DNA from: Sulfobacillus thermosulfidooxidans DSM 9293
GTDB taxonomy: Bacteria > Bacillota > Sulfobacillia > Sulfobacillales > Sulfobacillaceae
Length of the DNA stretch: 64,000 bases
Reading direction: 5' to 3'
Assembly: GCF_900176145.1 (NCBI RefSeq)
Contig: NZ_FWWY01000001.1
Location: 1,721,819 to 1,785,818, forward strand
Shown piece by piece: positions 1 to 8,493 of this stretch. Position 1 is the first letter of the stretch. Each line of letters opens with the position of its first letter. The notes below the pieces were generated by a model that was not told the origin of the DNA, did no database searches, and saw only the letters and a list, made by a program, of their open reading frames with translations. Position numbers and translations under genes: made by a program.

Positions 1-783
1 ATCAAGGACGGCCCTCCGGAACTGACGGACGGCCTTTTTGATGTGTTGACGGACATGGGCTGTGGGCTCGGTATGGGCATGACAGCAGAAAATTTGGCGG
101 AAAAATACCACATTTCTCGCGAAGAACAAGATGCCTATGCGGCCTTAAGTCATCAGCGCGCAGCCAAGGCCCGAAGTTCTGGACGTTTTGAAGAAGAAAT
201 TATAGGTGTACCGGTTGTAATAAAAGGGAAAACTGAAATGGTTTTACACGATGAACATATTCGTCCCGAGACCAACGTCGAAACGTTAGCGCATCTAAGA
301 CCGGCTTTTAAGAATCCGGGGACAGTGACCGCTGGCAATTCGTCAGGAATTAACGACGGCAGTGCAATGGTGGTTCTGGCAACAGGCGATTTTGTGGCCG
401 CCCATGGTTTAAAGCCTTTAGCCCGACTTGTGAGTTATGGCATTGCCGGTGTGGATCCCCGAATAATGGGGATTGGGCCTGTCCCCGCTTCACGGATTGC
501 CTTAGACAATGCGGGATTGGATATCGAGGATGTAGGCCTTGTAGAAATTAATGAAGCCTTTGCCTCGCAATATCTGGCGGTGGAAAAAGAACTGCATCTC
601 GACCGCGAGAAAACGAATGTCAATGGTGGGGCCATTGCGCTAGGCCACCCCGTGGGTGCGTCAGGGGCCCGGTTACTTTTGACTTTGGCATTGGAATTAC
701 ATCATCGCCAACAACAATTTGGATTGTTATCGCTGTGTATTGGAGGAGGCCAGGGGATTGCGGCCGTTATTGAAGCGGTCTAA
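1..783 (+). CDS. Acetyl-CoA acetyltransferase (thiolase), C-terminal part; 5' end outside window
   Basis: The open frame is already running at base 1, so only the C-terminal part, about 260 residues, is present. Thiolases condense or cleave acyl-CoA in fatty-acid or acetoacetyl-CoA metabolism. Seen here: the family block AENLAEKYHISREEQD, the NVNGGAIALGHPVGASGAR segment carrying the catalytic His, and the LCIGGGQGIA segment carrying the C-terminal catalytic Cys. The nucleophilic Cys of the N-terminal domain would lie upstream of the window. Whether it is biosynthetic or degradative cannot be decided from this part. It overlaps or abuts the rhodanese gene that follows. Confidence 0.93.
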   Translation: MKDGPPELTDGLFDVLTDMGCGLGMGMTAENLAEKYHISREEQDAYAALSHQRAAKARSSGRFEEEIIGVPVVIKGKTEMVLHDEHIRPETNVETLAHLRPAFKNPGTVTAGNSSGINDGSAMVVLATGDFVAAHGLKPLARLVSYGIAGVDPRIMGIGPVPASRIALDNAGLDIEDVGLVEINEAFASQYLAVEKELHLDREKTNVNGGAIALGHPVGASGARLLLTLALELHHRQQQFGLLSLCIGGGQGIAAVIEAV

Positions 784-1798
784 AACGATTTTCTGGATCG
801 GTGTGCTAAGTTTTCTTGGAAGTGTTAGCGTGATGGGGATTGTTCGGCCCGTTTCGCATCCTGCAATTGGTCCGGACAGCCCCTATGGGGTGAATGGTCC
901 CTGGAAAAAGAGATTAGAGCACTATTTTCGTGATGCGGCCATTCATCATAGCTATCAACTTAATGCGTCGGCTCTTAAGTCGTTAATGGCTCAAAGTCGA
1001 AAGCGCCATCAGCTCTTGCTGCTATTAGACGTGCGGCAAACAAACGGCCCGGAAGGATTTCGGCAAGGACACATTGTGGGAGCTCGAAACATTCCCCTGC
1101 AAAGTTTTGGACCTGAACTCATGGAGCTGGTGCATGCATCGCCAACGTCTCCCTTATGGCACGAACCTATTGTCGTAATGTGTTATGACGGTGATGGAGC
1201 GAATCTGGTCACAGTCATTCTGCGACTCTTTGGTTTTCACGCGTGGAATTTGCGAGGCGGCATTGGTACTTGGAATCAAAATATGGCGGGTTGGCTCCAC
1301 AACGCCCCAGTCAATTGGCCGACTATGACAGGGAATGTTAAGGGGCTCGAGAGCACAAGTTCCCCAAAAGCTGGGTCCGATCGTTTGCCCAGGAGCCTTG
1401 TGCGCGCTGTGAGTACGATATTCACCCGCCTCTATCATCCCTATCCTCTAGGCTATGGATATCCCTGGACCATTGATTCGGGAACTTTGTACGCGGCGTT
1501 ACACAGTGCCCATGCGCCGGAAGTGATTGACTTACGAAGTACTGAGGAATTTCGTAGGGGCCATATTGCTGGTAGTATCAATATCCCTTTTGCAGCCCTT
1601 GGTCAACATCTGAATCTGATTCATCCGAAGATGAAAGTCGTCTTGGTGTCCCAAACGCTGCAAACCGCCGCTCAAGCCAATACGATTTTGCGCTTGCTCG
1701 GTTACCACAGTTATGTGTTGAAAATGGGCATGGCAGGATGGCAACCTTCTACCTTTTCCTGGCCTATATCCCATAATTTTCCTCTCGTTCAAGGTTAA
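758..1798 (+). CDS. Membrane-anchored tandem rhodanese-domain protein
   Basis: The protein has about 346 residues, with an N-terminal basic stretch and one hydrophobic segment (TIFWIGVLSFLGSVSVMGIV), so it is probably anchored or exported. Two rhodanese modules follow. The first has LLDVRQ..EGFRQGHIVGARNIP and an active-site loop with Cys142 (VVMCYDGDGA). The second has VIDLRSTEEFRRGHIAGSINIP, but Ser298 stands where the Cys is expected (VVLVSQTLQTA), so it is probably not catalytic. I chose TTG 758 because AGGAGG lies 8 bases upstream; TTG 719 and TTG 770 are alternatives. The start overlaps the thiolase end. A role in sulfur transfer outside the membrane is inferred, in keeping with a sulfur oxidiser. 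Confidence 0.85.
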   Translation: MRPLLKRSKTIFWIGVLSFLGSVSVMGIVRPVSHPAIGPDSPYGVNGPWKKRLEHYFRDAAIHHSYQLNASALKSLMAQSRKRHQLLLLLDVRQTNGPEGFRQGHIVGARNIPLQSFGPELMELVHASPTSPLWHEPIVVMCYDGDGANLVTVILRLFGFHAWNLRGGIGTWNQNMAGWLHNAPVNWPTMTGNVKGLESTSSPKAGSDRLPRSLVRAVSTIFTRLYHPYPLGYGYPWTIDSGTLYAALHSAHAPEVIDLRSTEEFRRGHIAGSINIPFAALGQHLNLIHPKMKVVLVSQTLQTAAQANTILRLLGYHSYVLKMGMAGWQPSTFSWPISHNFPLVQG

Positions 1799-1808
1799 GG
1801 CCCACACT

Positions 1809-2849
1809 CTAAGAGGATGCCTGAGGATGAGGCGCACTCACTATTAGCTTCAGAACTCTGATGGTCGCAGTCGGACCCCCAGGTGTTACCCCGCCAATAA
1901 TCCAAATTTGGTGATTCATGATGCCTGCTGCGAATTGGGTGAGGGCGGTAGGCAAATGAGCGGTAGTCAGGATTAGGGAATGGGAGGTGATCACCCAAAT
2001 AGTGGATAAAAGGTGATGGGGGCTGGTTTCTCCGCCTAATAGCCAAAAATGATGCTGTAGATAGACCATTTGCGCACCCGAGATGCCATACGGCAATTGT
2101 AAGGTGTTGATCAAGTGATGCGAGGACAGCTGGTAAATCCACACCGATGAGTTCATAGACCCGTTCGGTAAAATGCCTCCCGCGACAACGAGCATATTGT
2201 TTCCCACTTGGACTGTCGGATCTTTGACCGCTTGAGGTAATAATCCCCAATTTTGGATGGTTCCATTTGCGGAAGAGAGCTCATAGATTCGCGCTGAAAA
2301 ACCGCCATGGCTATTGCCGCCAACGAGAAAGCTCGCGCGAGAAGTGACCGCTACCCCAGCATTGCTTAAAGCAACTGGCAAAAAATGGGATAAAGTTTGA
2401 TGACTTTGTACGTTGATAGCAGTTGTGCTCGGTGTGTTATGGGGACTTCCCCCGGCCCACCATATCATATTTTGGGAGTTCAGTAGCGCACCCCCGGGGG
2501 GTAAAGACAAAGAGGGACCTTGTACTAAGCCGCCAGGGCTTATGGCGTAGGATACACCTTGGGGATGGGAATTGTCTTGTGAAGTTCCTGCTACCAAAAT
2601 GTTATTGCCTACGGTAATGCCTTGTATATTCTTCAGCGGAAAAGGCAAAGCGAACGCCGGATAATGGGTGAGGCATCTTACGGGCAAAGAGGCCCTGTGC
2701 ACCGCCTGAAGATTTGGTCTTGCCTGAGAGGTATTCGGCGTGTGTGAAAAGCCAGCATGTCCAAAAATGATCCAGATGAGGATCGCTATGAGGGTCATGA
2801 GAAAAACAAAGAAGCGAGGACGTACCCGCCAACGCGATTGAATGATCAT
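1809..2849 (-). CDS. Membrane-anchored kelch/beta-propeller-like protein
   Basis: This 346-residue protein has an N-terminal signal anchor (basic start, then FFVFLMTLIAILIWIIFG). The rest is built of repeats of about 50 residues with a Gly-Gly pair after a hydrophobic strand, such as FWLLGGETSP and IWIIGGVTPGG, as in kelch-type propellers. It is probably displayed outside the membrane. Its start overlaps the stop of the upstream helicase-associated gene by 4 bases, so it is the last gene of a translationally coupled operon. Binding partner and function are unknown. Its link to DNA helicase genes is unexpected. It converges on the rhodanese gene 11 bases away. Confidence 0.7.
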   Translation of the reverse strand: MIIQSRWRVRPRFFVFLMTLIAILIWIIFGHAGFSHTPNTSQARPNLQAVHRASLPVRCLTHYPAFALPFPLKNIQGITVGNNILVAGTSQDNSHPQGVSYAISPGGLVQGPSLSLPPGGALLNSQNMIWWAGGSPHNTPSTTAINVQSHQTLSHFLPVALSNAGVAVTSRASFLVGGNSHGGFSARIYELSSANGTIQNWGLLPQAVKDPTVQVGNNMLVVAGGILPNGSMNSSVWIYQLSSHHLINTLQLPYGISGAQMVYLQHHFWLLGGETSPHHLLSTIWVITSHSLILTTAHLPTALTQFAAGIMNHQIWIIGGVTPGGPTATIRVLKLIVSAPHPQASS

Positions 2850-4579
2850 GATGTCTCAACCTCATAGCTGTCGATTTGGTTCAAATACAAGGTTAAGACC
2901 TGATTATTATCGAGGACCCCGTCTAGCGCAATAGGATCAATGTGAATGGGGCGTAAGCGGATAACTTCTGGCGCATTTTTTCCTGCTGGGCGGTATCGGA
3001 TCCTGACCATTTTGCCCGTGCCAACCAAGTTACGAATCTTTCGACTAAGCCCTAAAGGATTTCCTTGTTGGACGCTACGGCGGCGACTATCAAATGCATC
3101 ATCCTCATAATAATAATCATATGACGTGTACGCGTTCATTTTTGTTTCTCGGTTAGCATCTAATTCATGAACAATCGGGATAAGCGGAATTCCCGATTTG
3201 TCCAACGCTTGTGTTATCCCTTTCAGATCGGCCCGATTTACAATTAGTTCGGTGGGAGAGAGGCGTTTTATGATCAATGGACCTAAAATCCGTTCGGCAT
3301 TATAGGAATCCTCGGCAGTGGCACTGTGAAGAATGGTGGCGTGAATGACACTGTGGCGGGTGAGTTGGCGAAACCAATCACGAATATTATGTTCTAAATT
3401 GCTAGGAATCGGTACGCGTGACATGTCTTGTAACCGCTGTAAATAGGTGTCAGGATCCCAACCATCTAAAACGGCGGTGGTGATACTATGCCGATTAATA
3501 TGATAAACGCGCATTTGGTCATATTTTTTGATCTCGGCCATGCCATCCAAGTCCCATAAAGTCGATAGCGACGTGTTGGGCGGCACAAGAACCTCCCCGG
3601 TGGGTTCAATGACCAACGTTTGATCACTGAGAGGCTCGAATTCATGACGAATCCAGCCAAAATAGTAAGGATTCGTTAACCGTCCTAAGAATTTATTATG
3701 TTTTTCCCATATGCCCAATTGAACCAAATGGTCTAGAAAATAGGAAAGACTGTAGAGATCAAAGGCACCGGGAAGTCTTTGACCTTTTGCCCATTTTAGC
3801 AAGACTTCCGTATCAAGCCATTCGTCGGGAGCTAATAACGCGGCGAGAGCTATGGTGATGAGTTGAAAAGGTGTGCCGTGTTCCAGTGCAAATTGAAGAT
3901 ATCGACTCAAAATTTCTGACAATCCATGGGCAAAAAAATCTTCGACATCTAACGAAGCTTCTATGGTTCGCTCTGGTCCCCGTTGCAGTAGATGATAATA
4001 GAAACCGACTCGCATAGCCTCATCGATCGTGTCATCAGAAATGGAGGCGGGCAATATTTTTTTCATTTTGACCAGGGTGCGGCGATAGATTTGGCCGTTG
4101 GTGGTGATTGGCAATGGTTCTTTTCGGGCTTGGCTGAGCAGGTGAAAGAGAGGCAAAATCGCTTCAAAACCGTTGGTTAAAGGAGACCGAGGTGTTTTTA
4201 CCGGACTCGTTAAGGCTAAGGGACGGTCTATTAACAAGCTATCTAAAATCGCCGGATAAAAGTCAAAAGGAATAACTGGTCTGACGTAGCCATCTGTTAG
4301 GGTAAACAGAAGGAAGCCCTGATTTAACTTCTCGATAAGTTTCTCATCGCGGTGAAGTGCAGACAGGGGATGATATCCGGCTAAATCTTCGACAAGAAAT
4401 TGTAATAAGTTTTGTCCTTCTTTTTTATTTAAGGTCCCAATAACCTGGGAGATGCGCTCAGGATCTAATAAAGTTTCCCAGACGAATTCCCTGGAATATT
4501 GACCAAAGGCGGTCATATGCCATAAAGGTTCTGGTCCTAAACTATCCAAAACTAATGATAAGGAATAGTATGTGCTCAC
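2846..4579 (-). CDS. Helicase-associated protein (XPB N-terminal/Helicase_C_3-like domain)
   Basis: A 577-residue soluble protein starting at GTG with GGAGGG just upstream. It is coupled to the XPB helicase gene by a 4-base overlap. Bacterial xpb-type helicases are often preceded or followed by a protein of this size whose middle region carries the helicase-associated domain found at the N-terminus of XPB/Ssl2. The stretch TLVIEPTGEVLVPPNTSLSTLWDL resembles that domain's PLIVQSDRTLLLEV motif. A short acidic Tyr-rich segment (SYDYYYEDDAFD) lies near residue 500. No Walker motif is visible, so it is more likely a partner or regulator of the helicase than an ATPase. Confidence 0.7.
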   Translation of the reverse strand: MSTYYSLSLVLDSLGPEPLWHMTAFGQYSREFVWETLLDPERISQVIGTLNKKEGQNLLQFLVEDLAGYHPLSALHRDEKLIEKLNQGFLLFTLTDGYVRPVIPFDFYPAILDSLLIDRPLALTSPVKTPRSPLTNGFEAILPLFHLLSQARKEPLPITTNGQIYRRTLVKMKKILPASISDDTIDEAMRVGFYYHLLQRGPERTIEASLDVEDFFAHGLSEILSRYLQFALEHGTPFQLITIALAALLAPDEWLDTEVLLKWAKGQRLPGAFDLYSLSYFLDHLVQLGIWEKHNKFLGRLTNPYYFGWIRHEFEPLSDQTLVIEPTGEVLVPPNTSLSTLWDLDGMAEIKKYDQMRVYHINRHSITTAVLDGWDPDTYLQRLQDMSRVPIPSNLEHNIRDWFRQLTRHSVIHATILHSATAEDSYNAERILGPLIIKRLSPTELIVNRADLKGITQALDKSGIPLIPIVHELDANRETKMNAYTSYDYYYEDDAFDSRRRSVQQGNPLGLSRKIRNLVGTGKMVRIRYRPAGKNAPEVIRLRPIHIDPIALDGVLDNNQVLTLYLNQIDSYEVETS

Positions 4580-6333
4580 GAATTCCCTCCTGGAAAGCGG
4601 ATAATAGGAGCAGATTGTTCGCGGGGCGCTCCCTTTTCATCGGCATGGGCGATTTCATAGCGGTAGCCTTGTTCGCACAAAAAGAGTTGGCGTTTTTGCG
4701 CAAAATCTTGTTCTTTGGTGTCTTCTGAGACGATTGTGTAAAAAGTTGCGGGTCCTCCATCCTTTTTCGGCCGTAAAATACGGCCTAAGCGTTGGGCCTC
4801 TTCCTGTCGTGAACCAAAAGCTCCGGAAACCTGAATGGCGACATTGGCGTCAGGCAGATCAATGGCAAAGTTGGCGACTTTGGAGACAATGAGGACGGGA
4901 ATTTCGCCGTCCCGAAATTGTTGATATAATTTTTCCCGTTCAGCCACAGGCGTTTGTCCCGTAATCATGGGGGCATGAATTTCTTGCCGAATTTGTTCCA
5001 ACTGGTCGAGGTATTGACCAATTATCAAGATGTGGTCGCCTTCGTGATCAGCGAGTAACTCATGGATTGTGCCAATTTTGGCAGGATTGGAGGCCGCAAT
5101 GCGAGCGCGTTCGTTGTCTTCAGCCATGGCATAGCGTTCGCGCCACGATTCGGGCATACACACCCGGATTTCGCGACATGAGGCTTCTGCAATCCACCCT
5201 TGTTGTTCGAGATCTTTCCAAGGCATGTCAAAGCGTTTGGGACCTATGAGGGAAAACACATCATCAGCGCGGCCGTCTTCGCGAATGAGGGTTGCCGTCA
5301 GACCGAGGCGTCTTCTGGCTTGCAAACTGGCTGTTAAGCGAAAAACGGGCGCAGGCAATAGATGGACTTCATCATAAATGATAAGACCCCAGTCATGATC
5401 ATCTAAGCGGTAAAAATGAACGTATTCGCCTTTTTGGCGGTGGCTTAACAATTGATAGGTCGTTAGCGTAACCGGTTTGATGGATTTGGTCCGTGAGGAA
5501 TATTCACCAATGTCCTCTGGGCTAAGCGACGTTTTGTCGAGCAATTCATCACGCCATTGGTGTAAAGAGGCGACTGATGTTGTCAAAATCAAAGTATGGG
5601 CCCTGACTTTTTCCATAACACCAAGTCCCACTAATGTCTTTCCCGCTCCACAGGGAAGGACAATGACGCCACTTCCCCGGTCCACAGCACCATCACCCCA
5701 GAACGATTGAACTGCGTCAATTTGATAGGGCCGGAGCCGAAAATCTTGACCCCGCTTATCCTGTTCGCGTAAGGAGAATGCCAAAGGCGAACCGGGGGTA
5801 TAGCCCGCCCGGTCATCAGCAGGCCACCCCGCTTTGGCCAGTGCTTGTTTTAAGAGCCCCCGGTGAGCGGGGTCGATCCGGTAACCGGGCTTTAGCTCTT
5901 CACCGAGAAATGGATCCACATTTTTATGATGTTTGATCTGAGTCAGTAGCCACGGATCATCGCTGGTGAGCCATAATCCGTGGCCATCTGGGGCCACTTC
6001 TAACCGTAGTTTGCCGTAGCGCCGTCCTTGATCTTCGATGAACTGCTGAACTTCTGTCGGCACTGGATATTGCGCATAGCGGGTTAAACGGCTGAGCATG
6101 TCTTCAGGACTTAAACCTGAGGCCACGGCGTTCCATAATGACAACGAGCTAATGCGATAGGTATGGACATGTTCTGGACTTTTCACGAGCTCGGCAAAAC
6201 CGACAAGGCTATCGCGGGCTTCCTCAAATAAGGGGTTATTCACTTCAAGTAGTAAGGTGCGATCCGACTGAACAATAAGTGGCAGGCGATCCACGAATGA
6301 GCCTCCCCGATTCCAGCATATAGTTAAATCCAT
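4576..6333 (-). CDS. XPB/Rad25-type DNA helicase
   Basis: Superfamily 2 DNA helicase of 585 residues, involved in DNA repair or transcription-linked unwinding. Order of parts: the N-terminal domain PLIVQSDRTLLLEV..SPEHVHTYRIS characteristic of bacterial XPB, motif I PCGAGKT near residue 230, DEVH box near 321, then the XPB signature RED (TATLIREDGR), and motif VI QRLGRILRP near the end. An open frame continues upstream to 6534, but that part overlaps the divergent msrC-like gene. ATG 6333 matches the usual length of the family, although no strong Shine-Dalgarno is seen. The gene leads a three-gene operon with overlapping ends. Confidence 0.92.
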   Translation of the reverse strand: MDLTICWNRGGSFVDRLPLIVQSDRTLLLEVNNPLFEEARDSLVGFAELVKSPEHVHTYRISSLSLWNAVASGLSPEDMLSRLTRYAQYPVPTEVQQFIEDQGRRYGKLRLEVAPDGHGLWLTSDDPWLLTQIKHHKNVDPFLGEELKPGYRIDPAHRGLLKQALAKAGWPADDRAGYTPGSPLAFSLREQDKRGQDFRLRPYQIDAVQSFWGDGAVDRGSGVIVLPCGAGKTLVGLGVMEKVRAHTLILTTSVASLHQWRDELLDKTSLSPEDIGEYSSRTKSIKPVTLTTYQLLSHRQKGEYVHFYRLDDHDWGLIIYDEVHLLPAPVFRLTASLQARRRLGLTATLIREDGRADDVFSLIGPKRFDMPWKDLEQQGWIAEASCREIRVCMPESWRERYAMAEDNERARIAASNPAKIGTIHELLADHEGDHILIIGQYLDQLEQIRQEIHAPMITGQTPVAEREKLYQQFRDGEIPVLIVSKVANFAIDLPDANVAIQVSGAFGSRQEEAQRLGRILRPKKDGGPATFYTIVSEDTKEQDFAQKRQLFLCEQGYRYEIAHADEKGAPREQSAPIIRFPGGNS

Positions 6334-6409
6334 TGTATCGAATTGCGACAAGATCCGCCATGACGCCAATATGATAAAATAAACGGCATATGCATCAAGG
6401 AGCGGATCA

Positions 6410-6907
6410 ATGGAATTCGAAAACATGCTGCAACAAGGAGCCACAATCGACGACGTCAAAACGTTTGCGCGTTCGATTATTGAAGGCGAAAGAAACCGTA
6501 TTGCGACCCTCGCAAATATTTCAGCCCTGCTCAATCAATATCTCTCCCAGATAAACTGGGTGGGGTTTTACCTCTTAATTCCAGGGACAGACTCTCTGGT
6601 TTTAGGCCCTTTCCAAGGGTTGGTGGCGTGTACCCGCATTGCTGTCGGACAAGGTGTGGTCGGACAGTGTGCCAAGCTCCACCAGACGATTGTGGTGCCT
6701 AATGTCTTAGAATTTCCCGGCCACATTGCCTGCGATAGCCAGTCCCGGTCCGAAATTGTCGTTCCTATCCACTCAGCTCAGCAAATGGTTGGAGTCCTAG
6801 ATGTGGATTCCCCAGAGTTTGACCGGTTTCACGAACCAGAACAGGAGGTTTTAGAAACCGTGGCCCAGTTACTGGGAGAGAATTGGACACAGATGACCCA
6901 AAACTAG
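6410..6907 (+). CDS. msrC: Free methionine-(R)-sulfoxide reductase, GAF domain (fRMsr/MsrC)
   Basis: A single GAF domain of 165 residues that reduces free methionine-R-sulfoxide. The family block is clear: INWVGFYLL, LGPFQGLVACTRI, FPGHIACDSQSRSEIVVPI. Of the three functional cysteines, Cys74 (ACTRI) and Cys108 (IACD) are in place. The middle one, normally in GVCG, is replaced by Val84, with a new Cys87 three residues later (GVVGQCAK). Whether Cys87 can substitute in the disulfide relay is not known. It is divergent from the helicase gene, with a 76-base gap, and has AAGGAG before its ATG. Confidence 0.88.
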   Translation: MEFENMLQQGATIDDVKTFARSIIEGERNRIATLANISALLNQYLSQINWVGFYLLIPGTDSLVLGPFQGLVACTRIAVGQGVVGQCAKLHQTIVVPNVLEFPGHIACDSQSRSEIVVPIHSAQQMVGVLDVDSPEFDRFHEPEQEVLETVAQLLGENWTQMTQN

Positions 6908-6939
6908 CCGATTAAAGGCGCAAAGTCGCCTTTAATCGG
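6908..6939. terminator. Bidirectional terminator hairpin between msrC and the HAD gene
   Basis: A perfect 13-base inverted repeat (CCGATTAAAGGCG and its complement) around a 6-base loop lies exactly where the two convergent genes meet. It includes the stop codon of the HAD gene. A short T-rich stretch follows on the plus strand only weakly (GGTTGGGTTT), so efficiency is uncertain. Confidence 0.65.
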
Positions 6940-7370
6940 TTGGGTTTGAGCAAGAGATCAATGGCGTCTTGTCCTTTACGGACAACAATATCTGATGCCA
7001 GCAATGTCTTGGTAAAGGCCCCTTCAAAGCCAATGACACAAATCGCCAAATCGGCGGCTTGGAGCATCTCGGTGTCATTGGCTCCATTTCCTACGGCTAT
7101 AACCCGTTGTAGTTTTTTGACGTACTGCGTTTTATCTTCAGCGACTTGGATGAGAACCGGAGCAATGCCCGTTATCCGGCGGATGGTATCAATTTGGCCA
7201 TGGGTACCAGCAGTCAGAATGTGAACGTGAATCAGCTTGTTAAGATCTTGCAAACTCAGTGCCATCGTTTCACTAATGCGACCATCGGTGGCCAACGTGC
7301 CATTTAAATCAAAAACGACATGATCATATTCTCTGAGGCCGAGGCCTGGGATATCAATACTTAGTGCCAC
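6912..7370 (-). CDS. HAD-family phosphatase resembling the P-type ATPase catalytic domain
   Basis: A 152-residue soluble HAD hydrolase. Motif I is VVFDLNGTLA (nucleophile Asp21, with Asn23 where most HAD phosphatases have Asp), motif II is HILTAGTHG, and motif IV is GNGANDTEML. The DxNGT form and small size match the soluble P-type-ATPase-like group (COG4087) rather than sugar phosphatases. The substrate is unknown. It starts at GTG 7370 with AAAGGAG upstream and its 3' end lies inside a shared terminator hairpin. Confidence 0.8.
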   Translation of the reverse strand: MALSIDIPGLGLREYDHVVFDLNGTLATDGRISETMALSLQDLNKLIHVHILTAGTHGQIDTIRRITGIAPVLIQVAEDKTQYVKKLQRVIAVGNGANDTEMLQAADLAICVIGFEGAFTKTLLASDIVVRKGQDAIDLLLKPNRLKATLRL

Positions 7371-7520
7371 GCGGAATTGCTCCTTTTGACGGGTTAACTG
7401 GTCTTTCTGATGAACTGGATGATTACGGTTTTATTCTCTCTAAGTCAGCAAAACTTGACAATAGTTAAATTCATCCGAATCCTGGAAATCTTCTTGGCAG
7501 ATGGGTGATTTGTTGGTAAA

Positions 7521-7550
7521 CTGTACTACAAATATAGAACAGAGGTACAG
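7521..7550. promoter_or_regulatory. Possible GntR autoregulatory operator
   Basis: CTGTAC at 7521-7526 and GTACAG at 7545-7550 form an inverted repeat with an 18-base spacer, ending one base before the first ATG of the regulator gene. GntR proteins of the short YtrA-like class often bind such sites in front of their own operon. The assignment is inferred from position and symmetry only. Confidence 0.35.
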
Positions 7551-7554
7551 ATGA

Positions 7555-8493
7555 ATGGATGTTTTTGTAAATCCTAAATGGGAATGGCCGATTCATGATC
7601 AATTGTTTCGTCAATTGAAGGCCGCCATCGAAGATGGCTGTTGGCAAGATGGCGAAAGGCTCCCTAGTGTGCGGGAGTTGGCGGCTGTGTTAAGGATTCA
7701 CCGAAACACCGTGGTCAAGGTCTATGCCGCCCTCGAAGAATTAGGGTATGTATCGAGCCACAGCGGTAAGGGATTTTTTGTTCATCCGCCTGCAAAAAAG
7801 CCTCTGTCACACGAAATGGAGCAGCTGATTAAAGAAACCTTGGAGCGTATTCGGGACTTGGGTGAAGATCCTGTGTTATTTGCCCAAGCTTTATTACCGC
7901 GGGCAATGCGCGAACATGCCAAAGAAAAGCCGCGGGTTCGGCTGGCCGTCATTGAGTGTACATCGGAACAAACCACGTTATTAGCCGAAGATTTGGCGCG
8001 TGCGCTCGACGTTGATGTTGAACCTATTGTTTTAGAGGCTTTGGCGCGGTGGAATAAAACGGATTTGAATCAATTCGCCCTGTTTGTTACCACGTTTCAA
8101 CATGTTGAAGAGGTACAACAAGCCCTCCCAGGACGGTCTAATGCGGTGATTCCAGGCCTTCTTAGCGCCCATTTAGAGACCATTAAGGCGTTACAAAACC
8201 TTTCTCAAGGAGACAGAGTTGGCATTGCTTGTGTCAATTGGGAAGGAACACATCGGCTGCGTGACATGATTCATCAAGCCGGATTCGACGATATTAATGT
8301 GGTTGAAGCATCGTTAGAGGAACCCCAAACATTGCCCAGGCTGCTTGAGGACGTGCCGCTTATCGTAGCGGCCACCAAAGTGGCAGAAATACTGAAAGCA
8401 TTTAAGCCTGACGCACCGGTGATCGTGGATGACCGGACTTTTACCGAAGGCACATTGCGAGAAATCCGTTCACGATTGGAGCAAAACGCATGA
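7555..8493 (+). CDS. GntR-family transcriptional regulator
   Basis: A 312-residue protein. Residues 10-75 form a GntR winged helix: WPIHDQLFRQLKAAIEDGCW, then GERLPSVRELAAVL, IHRNTVVKVYAALEELGYV and SGKGFFV. The C-terminal ~220 residues are not an aminotransferase domain and are too long for plain YtrA. Segments such as RLAVIECTSEQTTLLAEDLA suggest a ligand-binding alpha/beta fold. It overlaps the downstream permease gene by 4 bases (ATGA), so it probably controls transport of the permease substrate. A second ATG 4 bases upstream (7551) is in another frame. Confidence 0.88.
   Translation: MDVFVNPKWEWPIHDQLFRQLKAAIEDGCWQDGERLPSVRELAAVLRIHRNTVVKVYAALEELGYVSSHSGKGFFVHPPAKKPLSHEMEQLIKETLERIRDLGEDPVLFAQALLPRAMREHAKEKPRVRLAVIECTSEQTTLLAEDLARALDVDVEPIVLEALARWNKTDLNQFALFVTTFQHVEEVQQALPGRSNAVIPGLLSAHLETIKALQNLSQGDRVGIACVNWEGTHRLRDMIHQAGFDDINVVEASLEEPQTLPRLLEDVPLIVAATKVAEILKAFKPDAPVIVDDRTFTEGTLREIRSRLEQNA

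Noticed and set aside
6334-6534. Longer N-terminus (67 codons) for the XPB helicase.
   Set aside because: It overlaps the divergent msrC coding region and does not resemble the XPB N-terminal domain.
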